This document shows, piece after piece, positions 40,115-51,332 of a DNA stretch of 64,000 nucleotides. The notes beneath the pieces were generated by a model. The model made no database searches and was not told the origin of the DNA. It saw nothing but the letters and a program-made list of their open reading frames with translations. Position numbers and translations under genes: made by a program. The stretch comes from Yersinia similis (GTDB lineage: Bacteria; Pseudomonadota; Gammaproteobacteria; Enterobacterales; Enterobacteriaceae), in NCBI RefSeq assembly GCF_001053095.1, contig NZ_CGBP01000010.1, forward strand, positions 1 to 64,000, given 5' to 3'. The first letter of the stretch is position 1. The number at the start of each line of letters is the position of its first letter.

Positions 40115-40924
40115 TTAACGAGATAATGATGAAAATGATGACTGTGACAAAAATGACAGCACCTGTGCAGCGAAAGCACCGGGATTCGCCCGATGGGCAT
40201 TGTGCCCGGCGCGTGCTAGCGTGCGTAATGGCAATCGATATTGATGTGCCAATTGCAGGAACTTAGGGTCACGATCACCACACAGATAGGTATAAGGGAT
40301 GTTGAGTCGTTGCAGGGCTGGTAACAACCACGGTTGATGCCCTAGTGACGTTGCCTCCAGCATCTCGGCCACTGCCGGACCGTGGTTATCGGCCCGTAAT
40401 AACACCAGTTGTTCACGTTGCTGCGGATCTAAATCGGCAAATACCGCCTGCTGATACCAATCATCCAATACTTGCGACAGAGGCTCCTGGCGAAAGCGCT
40501 GCGCCCATTGGCGGTCTTGTTGCAACCGTGCCTGACGTAATTCAGCGTTTTCCAGCCCAAGGTTTCCCCCTTCAACTAATAACCCCTGCAAGCCATGATG
40601 GCGACCATAACAGGCGTGATGCATCGCAATCCTACCGCCTAAAGAGTAGCCGGCCAGCCAGTATTCGCGAATACCGTTAGCCCTTAATGTTTGTGACAAC
40701 TGGTGACTGATATCGGCAAAACCATCGGCGCTCAGGGAAACGGATTGTCCATGGCCTGGCAGGTCGATCAACAATGACGGATAATCGCCACACAGTTGTG
40801 CCACGGGCAGCCAATCTTGCCCGCTGCCCAGTAAGCCGTGTAACCAAACCAACCAAGGCCCGGCGTGTTGATGGCAGGGCGATCCCGGATGCGGGGACAG
40901 TCTCTGGCAAGCCAATGTTGTCAT
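40115..40924 (-). CDS. menH: SHCHC synthase (2-succinyl-6-hydroxy-2,4-cyclohexadiene-1-carboxylate synthase)
   Basis: Alpha/beta hydrolase-fold lyase of 269 residues that removes pyruvate from SEPHCHC. Oxyanion motif [14 protein letters not shown], nucleophile [11 protein letters not shown] (Ser), Asp in [10 protein letters not shown] and His in [12 protein letters not shown]. The ATG overlaps the menD stop (ATGA), and the gene ends 14 bases before the menB start. Confidence 0.94.
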   Translation of the reverse strand: MTTLACQRLSPHPGSPCHQHAGPWLVWLHGLLGSGQDWLPVAQLCGDYPSLLIDLPGHGQSVSLSADGFADISHQLSQTLRANGIREYWLAGYSLGGRIAMHHACYGRHHGLQGLLVEGGNLGLENAELRQARLQQDRQWAQRFRQEPLSQVLDDWYQQAVFADLDPQQREQLVLLRADNHGPAVAEMLEATSLGHQPWLLPALQRLNIPYTYLCGDRDPKFLQLAHQYRLPLRTLARAGHNAHRANPGAFAAQVLSFLSQSSFSSLSR

Positions 40925-42639
40925 GGGGCCACCTGCGGTATTAATGTCACCTGTTGTATTAATTGTTGCAGCGTTTCAGCCCCCTGACTTGATGGCACCT
41001 GTACTTCAATCAGAGTGGTTCCCCCCCGTAACCAACATTGATGCACCAGCTCCCGTAGCTGAAGCCAGCTATTGGGGCGGGCATAACCTAAGCTGAACAA
41101 AGCCGCTGCGTGTTCGAAGTTCACATCCTGTGGCATACAGTAGAAACGCTGGCGCTCGGCCTCTGGGGTTGGCAATAAAGAGAAGATCTGCCCCCCATTA
41201 TTATTGATCACCAGTAGCACCATAGGGGCCGAACTCTGACGTAAGAGTGCCAACGCATTAAGATCATATAAGGCGGACAAATCACCGACGATAGCCAATG
41301 TTGGCTTCGCCGTCGCACGCTGTACACCGGCGGCGGTTGACAGTAAACCATCGATACCACTGGCCCCCCGGTTGCTGTAAACCGGATAGCCTGCAGGTAA
41401 CTGCCCCAGTGCATCAATCAGCCGGACAATCAAGCTGTTGCCAACAAAGAGTTGGCCGTTATCCGGCAATAATTCAGTGAGTTGATGCGCCACAGCGGCC
41501 TCATTGAATTGGCCAGCCAGCTTCTCGATCACCTGTGCTTGTGTACTTTCCGCATACGCCGCCAGTTCCATGGCCCAAGGTGTATGCCGCTGCGCTGGGT
41601 GCCGACTCAACCACTCGCCCACCGGGCAAATAATGCGCCGGCCACGATGGTTAGCAGGATCAAGGCGACCTGGTACGCTATCCACCAGCCAGTATTCCTG
41701 TGGCTGGCATTCTGCCTGCCATTGTAAAAGGCGACTACTGGTCAGACCACAACCGAATTGCAACACAATCTGTGCTTGAGCGAGGGTTTCTTGCGCCATT
41801 GGATGCGTCAGCCATAAGTCAGCACAAGGCAATGGCTGACCGGTTTGTGACAATACATCGCCAATCAGTGGCCAACCCAGCATTGCAGCCCATGCGGTCA
41901 CTTGCTGGCCTTCTTCCGCGCTCATCCGCCCGGCAATCACCACTCCACGCTTTTGCCTCCAGAAAAACCAGTCAGCTTGCTGTGCCTGTGGTTGATAAAG
42001 GGAGGGGTGATAAAGGGATGGTTGATAACAGGTTTGGCGCAACCATGGGTGACAATCCTGCCACCAATCGCCCAGCGAGGCAGACCAGTCGGCATACTGT
42101 TGCTCATCTCCCCCATACAGCGGTTCAGCAAAAGGACAATTAATGTGCAAAGCGCCATGTTGTAATTGCGCCATGGCACTGTCGAGTGTAGAAACCAACC
42201 AACGGGCAGAAATATCGGGCGTCGGTCTGGGGAGATTAATGCTTAGGGTAGGATGGCTGGCAAACAGCCCCTGCTGGCGTATCGCCTGATTGGCACCACA
42301 ATCGATTAACTCCGGTGGGCGATCAGCGGTCAATAATATCAGCCGCTCACCCGTTAAACCCGCTTCGATTAGCGCAGGATAAAGATTAGCCACCGCCGTA
42401 CCCGAGGTGACAATGACGGCCACTGGTTCTGTTGAGGCCTTCGCCAGCCCCAAAGCCAGATGGCCCAGACCGCGCTCATCAAAATGGGTATGGCAAACCA
42501 ACGACGGATTAGCGGCAGCCGCTAACGTTAACGGTGTGGAGCGAGACCCAGGGGCAATACAGATATGACGCACACCGTGGCGGGTCAAAGCCTCCAGTAG
42601 CAATGCCGCCCAACGACGGTTAAAAACACTTGTCGACAT
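40921..42639 (-). CDS. menD: SEPHCHC synthase (menaquinone pathway, thiamine-diphosphate enzyme)
   Basis: ThDP-dependent enzyme of 572 residues joining isochorismate and 2-oxoglutarate. The N-terminal domain has [15 protein letters not shown] and [17 protein letters not shown] with the catalytic Glu. The C-terminal ThDP site is [15 protein letters not shown] ending [12 protein letters not shown]. There is a short [12 protein letters not shown] duplication near residue 207. It is separated from menF by 227 bases. Confidence 0.96.
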   Translation of the reverse strand: MSTSVFNRRWAALLLEALTRHGVRHICIAPGSRSTPLTLAAAANPSLVCHTHFDERGLGHLALGLAKASTEPVAVIVTSGTAVANLYPALIEAGLTGERLILLTADRPPELIDCGANQAIRQQGLFASHPTLSINLPRPTPDISARWLVSTLDSAMAQLQHGALHINCPFAEPLYGGDEQQYADWSASLGDWWQDCHPWLRQTCYQPSLYHPSLYQPQAQQADWFFWRQKRGVVIAGRMSAEEGQQVTAWAAMLGWPLIGDVLSQTGQPLPCADLWLTHPMAQETLAQAQIVLQFGCGLTSSRLLQWQAECQPQEYWLVDSVPGRLDPANHRGRRIICPVGEWLSRHPAQRHTPWAMELAAYAESTQAQVIEKLAGQFNEAAVAHQLTELLPDNGQLFVGNSLIVRLIDALGQLPAGYPVYSNRGASGIDGLLSTAAGVQRATAKPTLAIVGDLSALYDLNALALLRQSSAPMVLLVINNNGGQIFSLLPTPEAERQRFYCMPQDVNFEHAAALFSLGYARPNSWLQLRELVHQCWLRGGTTLIEVQVPSSQGAETLQQLIQQVTLIPQVAP

Positions 42640-42866
42640 GGTTTGCTCAAAAGTCAGTTAACAGACGCTACGGCCATGATAATTAAGATAAAAAGAAACG
42701 TTACCTTTGAAAAACCCGCAGTGACCGCTTTATGGTTAAAGTTTTACCGATCTATACAGGGCAAGTGGCTAATACTTGCCGAGTTGTGGCTCCTGTTTGA
42801 CAGTCTACACCGCCCACATGGGGGCGACAATCCGTCCCTATAACAAGTGCGGTTAATTGCGGCATT

Positions 42867-44724
<1,858 letters not shown>

Positions 44725-45369
44725 TTAAGCAGGTATGACATTCCATTGCTGTGTTTCATCCAATGTGGCGACTAATGAATATATATTACCCGAGTATTTC
44801 AGCTCATTACTGTTCGTCACCGTTTGTGCCAACACCTGCCCCATCTGGACCCCCTGACCCGCAGCAATAAAATAGAGGGGTTCAGGCGTATAGAGTTGAG
44901 TTGTATTGGCTAATACTTGCTGGGCAAAGGTGCCCTGCCCGGACATGCCAATCCCCGTCGAATAAACATTATTTGGCATGCTACCGCCTTCAATAATCGT
45001 CAATTTACCCGCTTGCCCTGCGGTTGATAGATTACTAAAAGTTGGTGTGTTATCAGCAGTATCAAACGTCACCTGATTATGACTGGTGGGATCAGCATCC
45101 AAAATAGCACCCGCTTCAAAAAGAACCCCGTCAGTGAGATGCCCGGTTCTCCCCCATACAAATGAGTAGTTAATTGACCATTTAAAAGTAAAGAAACTAT
45201 TAGGTGCAACTTTAAATGGCGAGGCTTGCCAAGCCAAAGAAAAGACATCCGAGGGTTGATTTGGCATTTTTTGATATAAAAAAACAGTCCAGGCAGAGGA
45301 TGAGTGATTAACAAATTTAACTTGATAGGGGGTGCCAGCAGATGCCGATAGATCCAAAGTATTACTCAT
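44725..45369 (-). CDS. RhiA-like protein of unknown function
   Basis: Protein of 214 residues with AAGGAAC before its ATG. There is no signal peptide or membrane helix. The sequence is rich in Ser, Thr and Asn and looks all-beta (VKFVNHSSSAWTVFLYQKMPNQPSDVFSLAWQ, FTFKWSINYSFVWGRTG, GIGMSGQGTFAQQVLANTTQLYTP). From memory this resembles RhiA, a rhizosphere-expressed protein of Rhizobium, also seen in insect-associated enterics. Biochemical role unknown. Single gene, AT-rich surroundings. Confidence 0.55.
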   Translation of the reverse strand: MSNTLDLSASAGTPYQVKFVNHSSSAWTVFLYQKMPNQPSDVFSLAWQASPFKVAPNSFFTFKWSINYSFVWGRTGHLTDGVLFEAGAILDADPTSHNQVTFDTADNTPTFSNLSTAGQAGKLTIIEGGSMPNNVYSTGIGMSGQGTFAQQVLANTTQLYTPEPLYFIAAGQGVQMGQVLAQTVTNSNELKYSGNIYSLVATLDETQQWNVIPA

Positions 45370-45851
45370 GATAAGTTCCTTATGACATTTATGTTAAGTA
45401 TATTATTCACGCTTACGATATTCACCCATTTTAAATAAAGGTGACATAGAGAGCCAAGCCATTTCTCAGCCTAAAAACCCAATAGAAAAATAACTTAACT
45501 CATTAACAAATAACATTAAACCGACACAGTATAAACTTTATTAAAGACATTAATTTAATGGGTAATTAATTAACCACCACACCAATACCATGCAAATAAA
45601 ATCACACTTCGTCGCTTTAATAGGATAGAGCAAAATATTTAATTAGAATAATTCTTGCATTGATAAATAAAATAAAAAAATATAGCGAGTTGATGTTAAT
45701 CATTATTTAATCTGTTACATCGAGTCGAATATCAACATTTAAAAAAATAAATAAATAATATTATGATATATGAAATTAATGGGTTTTGTAAAAATGAATA
45801 ATAAATGATGAGTAAGGTGGGTATTTATTATCAACGTGGTTATTATATTTA
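45370..45851. other. AT-rich intergenic region
   Basis: About 480 bases, strongly AT-rich, upstream of the RhiA-like gene. No gene found. It presumably contains that gene's promoter. Confidence 0.6.
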
Positions 45852-45879
45852 CGATAAAATTGGCCCACTTAAGGGCCAG
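45852..45879 (-). terminator. Terminator of elaB
   Basis: Minus strand: TGGCCC-TTAAGT-GGGCCA followed by ATTTTAT, about 30 bases after the elaB stop. Confidence 0.75.
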
Positions 45880-45910
45880 TAACCACAACGTAAGCAAACG
45901 CAAAAACGGT

Positions 45911-46219
45911 TTAGCGGCGAGCCACTAATAACCCAATAATCAGTCCAAAAGTCGCACCGATACCCACGCTGCACCACGGGTACTGACGAACATAGTCATC
46001 AGTACAGCAGGCAATGGCTTTTATCTGCTTGATATTACATCCACCAGGGTCACTCAAGCGGCTTTGGACCTCCTTTAATGCTTTCTCCGCACGCCCTTTA
46101 ATTTCCTGATAGCTTTCATCAGCCAAAGTACCGGAATAGCGCAGCACCTCTTCCAGTGTATCGGTCAACATAGCCAGATCATCCTCTAACGAGGTTTGTG
46201 GTTCATTATCTCGGTTCAT
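45911..46219 (-). CDS. elaB: ElaB-type membrane-anchored ribosome-associated protein (DUF883)
   Basis: Protein of 102 residues. The coiled-coil region LEDDLAMLTDTLEEVLRYSGTLADESYQEIKGRAEKALKEVQSRL is followed by DDYVRQYPWCSVGIGATFGLIIGLLVARR, the family C-terminal membrane anchor. ElaB/YqjD proteins bind stationary-phase ribosomes at the inner membrane. The start is ATG 46219, seven bases after GGAG; the longer frame to 46402 runs through a repeat arm. As in E. coli, it lies next to menF. Confidence 0.92.
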   Translation of the reverse strand: MNRDNEPQTSLEDDLAMLTDTLEEVLRYSGTLADESYQEIKGRAEKALKEVQSRLSDPGGCNIKQIKAIACCTDDYVRQYPWCSVGIGATFGLIIGLLVARR

Positions 46220-46912
46220 GTGCATTCTCCATGAGTGAAAAAGGTATCTTATACCCAAAATAATTCGAGTTATAGGAAGGCAGCAAGGGAGATAATCCCG
46301 ATGAAATACAACACGCCCCCTCCTCTGCACCAGAAAGCTGTTTACGTAACGCTCCAAACAACTCGCGACCACATCCCACATGGAAAGCAGAAAAGTAGCC
46401 ATAATCCCCAGTCTGGTAGAAGAAGTTCAGCGCCACCAGCTTCATCAAACCTTTATTGAGAAATACCGCTTTTAACGGCGCATTGGTTACAGGTTTATTG
46501 AGCATTCGTTCCGCTCTTTCCCGTGACAGCTCATGACCAGATAGTCACGCTCTCTCACTGACAACCATTGCAGTTAGAATTATTTAAAGAAAGCATTTTA
46601 CGGCGGTTACCCCCCTGGAGGGGGGCACACCCGTATTTTTCGAGGGTAGAAGCATCCATTTTACTGCTCAATGATATGCTAAAAAATGTTGTCCATACCG
46701 CTATTACCTAAAAATCATGTAAAATCATGCCGATAAATTCAGCACTTTGGGGAATACGGGATAAGACGTTGATGAATGAAGACATCATTTTGTGCCAGCC
46801 ACTGCCCCTGACAAAGAGCCTGCTCAGAGTCATATCCCAACGGCCTCTGAGCCAAAACACCCATTAAAGGGGATCAATCAATTCTGCATCCCCCGCATTT
46901 AAGGAATAGGTC
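46220..46912. other. Intergenic region between elaB and digH
   Basis: About 690 bases. From 46251 there is one arm of the TACCC repeat family (ATACCCAAAATAATTCGAG, AAGGCAGCAAGGGAG). At 46612-46627 is the hairpin CCCCCC-TGGA-GGGGGG. A 99-codon minus-strand frame (46206-46505) runs through the repeat and into elaB and I do not regard it as a gene. Nothing else recognised. Confidence 0.55.
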
Positions 46913-48196
46913 ATGTTGTTACATCTGAAAGGAAGCCACCGATTCATTAGCCTGATGCTCTGTTCATTATTACTCGCAGGCTGTGGGCATCCGCGGGTGC
47001 CAGAGAAACCCCTGAGTCAACCAGGGCAAGAAGAGCCAGTACGTGGCGTCTGGCTAACCACCGTGCTCAGACTTGACTGGCCTTCACTTTCATCAGTTAG
47101 CGCTAGCTCAGACCCGCTCAGAATCAGCACGCAAAAGAAAGAACTGACAGATACGTTAGATGACTTGGTGAAAACCGGCGTCAATACCCTTTTCTTTCAA
47201 GTAAAGCCTGACGGGAGCGCACTTTATCATTCAGCCATTCTTCCCTGGTCGGATGTTTTGACCGGTGTAACAGGTAAGGATCCCGGTTATGACCCTCTGG
47301 CATTTGCGGTATCTGAAGCACACAAAAGAGGGCTTAAGATACACGCGTGGCTGAACCCCTACCGTGTCTCAATGGATACCCGGCCGGAAACCATTGCATC
47401 ACTTGAGAGCACGCTCTCTTCTTCGCCAGCCAGTGTCTACGCCCTGCATAAAGATTGGATACGCACAGCCAATGGCCGGTTTGTTCTCGATCCGGGGTTG
47501 CCCGAGGTACGTCACTGGATCACCAATATTGTTGCCGAACTGGTCAAAAATTATGACATCGACGGCGTACAGTTTGATGATTATTTCTATTATGAAACTC
47601 CGTCATCCCGACTTGATGATGATGCCACATACCAGAAATATGGGCAGCCCTTCAGCGATAAGGCCAATTGGCGCAGGAACAATACGCTGTTGCTCATAAA
47701 ACAGGTCTCCTCAACCGTCAGGTCCCTTAAACCGAATATTGAGTTTGGTGTCAGCCCGGCGGGAGTCTGGCGAAATCAGGCAGATGATCCTCAAGGGTCT
47801 GATACACAGGCAGGTATCCCTTCTTACGATACCGCATATGCCGATACCCGTTTATGGGTGCAGGACGGTTTACTGGATTATATCGCGCCGCAACTTTACT
47901 GGTCTCATAGCCAAAAAAAGGTCAAATATGACACGCTGGCAAAATGGTGGGCAGATACCGTCAGGCATACCCACACCAAATTGTATATCGGCGTCGCGTT
48001 ATACAAGGTCGGCCAACCCTCCCAGTCCGAACCTGACTGGGCCATGGACGGCGGAGTGCCTGAGCTAAAGAGACAACTGGATCTCAATGACTCGCTGCCG
48101 GAAATCAGCGGAACGATTCTGTTCAGGGAAGCGTTTCTCCGTCAGCCCCAGACGGAGGAGGCGGTGAAATATTTGAAGTCCAGGTGGCGTAACTGA
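46913..48196 (+). CDS. digH: Glycosyl hydrolase lipoprotein, DigH/YddW family (GHL10)
   Basis: Outer-membrane lipoprotein of 427 residues. The signal peptide ends in the lipobox LLAGC (Cys24). The catalytic TIM-barrel (GHL10/DUF187) covers about residues 42-360: EEPVRGVWLTTV, FFQVKPDGSALYHS, HAWLNPYRVS, YDIDGVQFDDYFY with the acidic pair, YIAPQLYWS. E. coli DigH (YddW) cleaves peptidoglycan strands lacking stem peptides and localises to the division site. The ATG follows AAGGAAT. Single gene, located here between elaB and the gluconate module. Confidence 0.85.
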   Translation: MLLHLKGSHRFISLMLCSLLLAGCGHPRVPEKPLSQPGQEEPVRGVWLTTVLRLDWPSLSSVSASSDPLRISTQKKELTDTLDDLVKTGVNTLFFQVKPDGSALYHSAILPWSDVLTGVTGKDPGYDPLAFAVSEAHKRGLKIHAWLNPYRVSMDTRPETIASLESTLSSSPASVYALHKDWIRTANGRFVLDPGLPEVRHWITNIVAELVKNYDIDGVQFDDYFYYETPSSRLDDDATYQKYGQPFSDKANWRRNNTLLLIKQVSSTVRSLKPNIEFGVSPAGVWRNQADDPQGSDTQAGIPSYDTAYADTRLWVQDGLLDYIAPQLYWSHSQKKVKYDTLAKWWADTVRHTHTKLYIGVALYKVGQPSQSEPDWAMDGGVPELKRQLDLNDSLPEISGTILFREAFLRQPQTEEAVKYLKSRWRN

Positions 48197-48359
48197 AGTC
48201 ATAAAACGCAGCTATAGGCGGAGTCATTTTTAACCCAAAATTTGGCTCCCAAAATGAATCGGCATGTAAAAACGATATTGATTAAAACCCAGTGTCGTTA
48301 TATTACAGATCCGTTCCCAAGGAAGAGGTACGCACTGATAACTCGATTTAATGAAAAGC

Positions 48360-48534
48360 ATGTTACCGGTTAAAAAGACAATAACAGCCGTACGGCTTAA
48401 TCTTAAATTAATTTATTATCAATATGTTAATCTTAAACACTGCCAAGAAGTGACGAAACGTCCCGCAATATGCGATGTTTACCCACCAGCAAGTCGATGT
48501 TGCTCACGTATCCGGTAACAGCCTGTTGTAACAT
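48360..48534. promoter_or_regulatory. Possible GntR/IdnR-type operator half sites
   Basis: ATGTTACCGG at 48360-48369 and CCGGTAACA at 48512-48520, followed by TGTAACAT at 48527-48534, are inverted half sites matching my recollection of the GntR-family LacI-type consensus. Assignment is tentative. Confidence 0.35.
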
Positions 48535-48541
48535 TATTTAT

Positions 48542-48557
48542 AGTGATCCATATCACA
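48542..48557. promoter_or_regulatory. CRP binding site upstream of idnO-like gene
   Basis: AGTGATCCATATCACA matches the CRP consensus TGTGA-N6-TCACA at 9 of 10 positions. It lies about 240 bases upstream of the gluconate dehydrogenase gene. Sugar-acid genes are commonly CRP-activated. Confidence 0.65.
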
Positions 48558-48798
48558 GTTTAATCAGCCAGAAAACGGTCTGATAAGCACATGTTTTCAG
48601 TAAGCCCAATTTGATGGTTGCCGTGTTAACAGAATAGACGTGTTTATAAAATCTTAATATTGGGAGGTTAAGAGTAAGCCATATTATTGCCTTACTAAGT
48701 CTTATGCCTTGGCTTATTAACAATGATTAAACCGCATTCATATTTAATATGATGATATTTTTATATCTCCAATATATTATCGCTATCGGGAAATCACC

Positions 48799-49560
48799 AT
48801 GAAGAATCTATTTTCGTTGGAAAATCGCAAAGTATTAATTACTGGCTCCGCACAGGGCATTGGATTTTTACTGGCAAAAGGGCTAGCTGATTTGGCGCAG
48901 AGATCATTATTAACGACATCACCACCGAGCGTGCTGAAAAAGCCGTGGCTGAATTACGTGCCAGCGGCTTTATCGCCCATGCTACAGCATTTAACGTGGA
49001 GCCATGATGAAGTCAATGAGGCGATCGAGCAAATAGAAAACCATATTGGTGCTATCGATGTGTTAATTAATAATGCCGGTATCCAACGTCGCCATGCCTT
49101 TACCGAATTCCCAGAAAAAGATTGGGATGATGTGATTGCGGTTAATCAAAAATCAGTATTTTTAGTTTCACAAGCCGTTGCCCGTTATATGGTTAAACGC
49201 CAACGTGGAAAAATTATTAATATTTGCTCAATGCAAAGTGAATTAGGCCGCGATACGATCACCCCGTATGCAGCCTCTAAAGGGGCAGTTAAAATGCTGA
49301 CTCGCGGGATGTGTGTCGAACTGGCTCGCTACAATATTCAGGTCAACGGTATTGCACCGGGTTATTTCAAAACGGATATGACAAAAGCACTGGTCGATGA
49401 TAAAGCCTTTACCGATTGGTTGTGTAAACGCACACCCGCCGCCCGTTGGGGAGATCCAGAGGAGCTAATTGGTGCGGCGGTTTATTTGTCATCCAAAGCC
49501 TCTAACTTTGTTAATGGTCATTTGCTGTTTGTTGATGGTGGCATGTTGGTAGCCGTTTAA
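48799..49560 (+). CDS. idnO: Gluconate 5-dehydrogenase with two compensating frameshifts (probably defective)
   Basis: Short-chain dehydrogenase of 253 codons. It matches IdnO at the start (FSLENRKVLITGSAQGIGFLLAKGLAD) and from about residue 75 on (IGAIDVLINNAGIQRRHAFTEFPEKDWDD, catalytic Tyr/Lys in YAASKGAVK, and LLFVDGGMLVAV at the end). Between about residues 32 and 67 the reading frame is wrong: in another frame the DNA encodes GAEIIINDITTERAEKAVAE, the normal IdnO sequence. One T seems lost at about 48891-48894 and one G gained at 48998-48999. The altered part contains the cofactor-specificity strand, so activity is doubtful. A sequencing error could mimic this. Confidence 0.82.
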   Translation: MKNLFSLENRKVLITGSAQGIGFLLAKGLADLAQRSLLTTSPPSVLKKPWLNYVPAALSPMLQHLTWSHDEVNEAIEQIENHIGAIDVLINNAGIQRRHAFTEFPEKDWDDVIAVNQKSVFLVSQAVARYMVKRQRGKIINICSMQSELGRDTITPYAASKGAVKMLTRGMCVELARYNIQVNGIAPGYFKTDMTKALVDDKAFTDWLCKRTPAARWGDPEELIGAAVYLSSKASNFVNGHLLFVDGGMLVAV

Positions 49561-49608
49561 TCTATGGTTCAGTCATGCTCCCCACATAATGGCTAGCAGA
49601 GGAAAGTT

Positions 49609-49722
49609 ATGTCTGGTAAATGCATTATTGTCATGGGCGTCTCTGGCACCGGAAAATCCTGTGTCGGTCAGGCGCTAGCATTGGCCCTTGACGCTAAATT
49701 TATTGATGGCGACGATCTACAT
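49609..49722 (+). pseudogene. Gluconokinase, truncated after 38 codons
   Basis: An ATG with AGAGGAAAG upstream starts MSGKCIIVMGVSGTGKSCVG, the Walker A region of GntK/IdnK-type gluconokinases, and continues to KFIDGDDLH. Native similarity ends at His38 exactly where mini-element copy D begins. The frame then reads LER and stops at 49732. No remainder of the kinase is found beyond the element, so its 3' part is deleted. It follows the damaged gluconate dehydrogenase by 48 bases. Confidence 0.85.
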
Positions 49723-49857
49723 CTTGAACGATGAGAATAGACAGAAGAGTCAGGCGGCCGCGAAGGGTTTACGGCGCCTTTATTATCTGTTTTTACTCTC
49801 TATCTGTTTTTACTCTCTGCCTGTTCTCTCCATCTCGGGCACTTTGTAATAACCTCC
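49723..49857 (+). mobile_element. Palindromic mini-element, copy D (degenerate, 5'-truncated)
   Basis: Begins CTTGAACGATGAGAATAGAC, matching position 30 onward of the other copies (CTTGAACGGTGAGGATAGGC), and ends GGGCACTTTGTAATAACCTC. The middle is diverged and has a tandem copy of CTGTTTTTACTCTCTATCTG-like sequence. The first 29 bases are missing, so an element-associated deletion removed both this end and the rest of the gluconokinase gene. Confidence 0.8.
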
Positions 49858-49912
49858 GCCTTGCCGTCAGCTACAGCCCGCGATTCTTCATTAACACGAC
49901 CTAAGTCACCGA

Positions 49913-51100
49913 TCATACTGTTCGGGGCAGATATATACCATGACGCCGATGTTCTATTGCTGTTGGGATATGGCCGCTGCGCGTAAGTTGTTCCGTAAAC
50001 TCAACTTCAGCTAAAGAAGGTATTTTCAGCGCATACTTTTCACGGGCAAATTCATAATAATCTTTACAGCACTGTAGAATATCATCCGCAGAGATATTTT
50101 CATTGATCTCCCGTAACTGTTTCTCGACTCGCCGATAAAGCTTACTCTTGCGGATATCGGAGGTTTTATCCAAAAAAAATAAGCGGATGAATTTATTATT
50201 ATTTAAATTATCAGCGAGATAATGTTTATGGTTATGGGAAGCAGGAATATCTTTTGCAATTAGAGTTCGGGCCAACGCATTTAAATGCAAAAGATGATAA
50301 TGCTTTTCATAATTAACACCCATAATAATAGGGTCAATGATAATTTTAGAGATAAGTCGATAGGCGGCAGTCTCAGAATCCTGATAATTAATACTCTGCG
50401 GCACCTCTTTCATAATTTTTTTTATTACGTCTACACTAGGTAATTTTTCTTTCTCACTATAGAATTTATAACATGAATAAACGATCCCATTCATAGCATC
50501 TTTTAATACATCTTGTTCATTGCCGCTATAGTCATGAAATATATTTCTTTCGTTAAATTCCTGAAATAAAACTTGCGTTATAGGGTCTGAACCATAGCGT
50601 TGCTTTGCTCCCTGTATTTTATCTTTAGTCAACCCTACTAAATACGAAACCATTGAGATAATATCTTCATATGCCTTTTTGTTCTTTTTTTTAGTAAAAC
50701 TATCGGTTGTACTGGGTTGCGATATTATTGCTTCATCTACTGTTTTCAGTATCTCTCTGATAGCAAATTCACAAAGCGATTCTCTACGGTAGTCATCAAG
50801 CCTATATTCTGGTTTGATGTTTCCACGTGACGCGGGTTGATGTGTATTTGTCCACGCCTGTTCTACAATCAGCAAACTCAACGCGACACTAGTGTATGAT
50901 TTTTCCAAAAAGTAATAAAAATAATCCAGATTTTTATATATTTCATTGCGGACTCTCATTTCAGTAGTCAATTTTTTACATTTACCGGTATCAAGACAAA
51001 AATAAAATTCCAATTCATCGATCTGTCGATCGATATAAACTCTATCCACCATTGGTGGATGTAAAACAGTCGGATTAGAATTTATAGGTAAAACCCACAT
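49913..51100 (-). CDS. Uncharacterised protein, 395 residues
   Basis: No family recognised. The start is the ATG at 51100, nine bases after AGGGAT; a longer frame to 51145 exists. There is no signal peptide or membrane helix. It is mostly helical, charged and AT-rich in codons. The N-terminus MWVLPINSNPTVLHPP is uncharged and Pro/Asn-rich, faintly like the LPINNN start of IpaH-type type III effectors; the resemblance is short and may be chance. Features: a Lys-rich stretch KKKNKKAY near residue 139, a long helical middle, and an end reading HRRHGIYLPRTV. It stands alone between the gluconate remnant and nuoN. Signs of transfer: low GC and orphan status. Confidence 0.6.
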   Translation of the reverse strand: MWVLPINSNPTVLHPPMVDRVYIDRQIDELEFYFCLDTGKCKKLTTEMRVRNEIYKNLDYFYYFLEKSYTSVALSLLIVEQAWTNTHQPASRGNIKPEYRLDDYRRESLCEFAIREILKTVDEAIISQPSTTDSFTKKKNKKAYEDIISMVSYLVGLTKDKIQGAKQRYGSDPITQVLFQEFNERNIFHDYSGNEQDVLKDAMNGIVYSCYKFYSEKEKLPSVDVIKKIMKEVPQSINYQDSETAAYRLISKIIIDPIIMGVNYEKHYHLLHLNALARTLIAKDIPASHNHKHYLADNLNNNKFIRLFFLDKTSDIRKSKLYRRVEKQLREINENISADDILQCCKDYYEFAREKYALKIPSLAEVEFTEQLTRSGHIPTAIEHRRHGIYLPRTV

Positions 51101-51249
51101 GACGATGATCCCTAAATCAGATAAAGCGAGAGGCTGAACAGTCAATTAAATATTCTAACTACCCAGCCTACTGACAGATATCCATGGTTAGCCCTAGTCT
51201 GTCTTAAACCACCTTTATTCTGTGGTTAGCCACACACAGCCTGAACCCA

Positions 51250-51292
51250 GATAAAAAAATAAAACCCCCTGTAAGCCGAAACTCACAGGGGG
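51250..51292 (-). terminator. Terminator of the nuo operon
   Basis: Minus strand: CCCCCTGT and ACAGGGGG form a stem around about 12 bases, followed by TTTTATTTTTTT, some 40 bases after the nuoN stop. Confidence 0.9.
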
Positions 51293-51332
51293 TAGGGTCT
51301 ATCTCGACATTATTGGCATGTGTCGGTTTAAA

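Larger units (their letters stand above)
48197..48798. other. Control region upstream of the gluconate module
   Basis: About 600 bases without a gene. It contains the CRP-type site at 48542 and GntR/IdnR-like half sites at 48360 (ATGTTACCGG) and 48512 (CCGGTAACA), the second followed by TGTAACAT. Confidence 0.55.

Noticed and set aside
46206..46505. 99-residue minus-strand frame overlapping elaB
   Set aside because: It overlaps the elaB start and includes a dispersed repeat arm; no family features.
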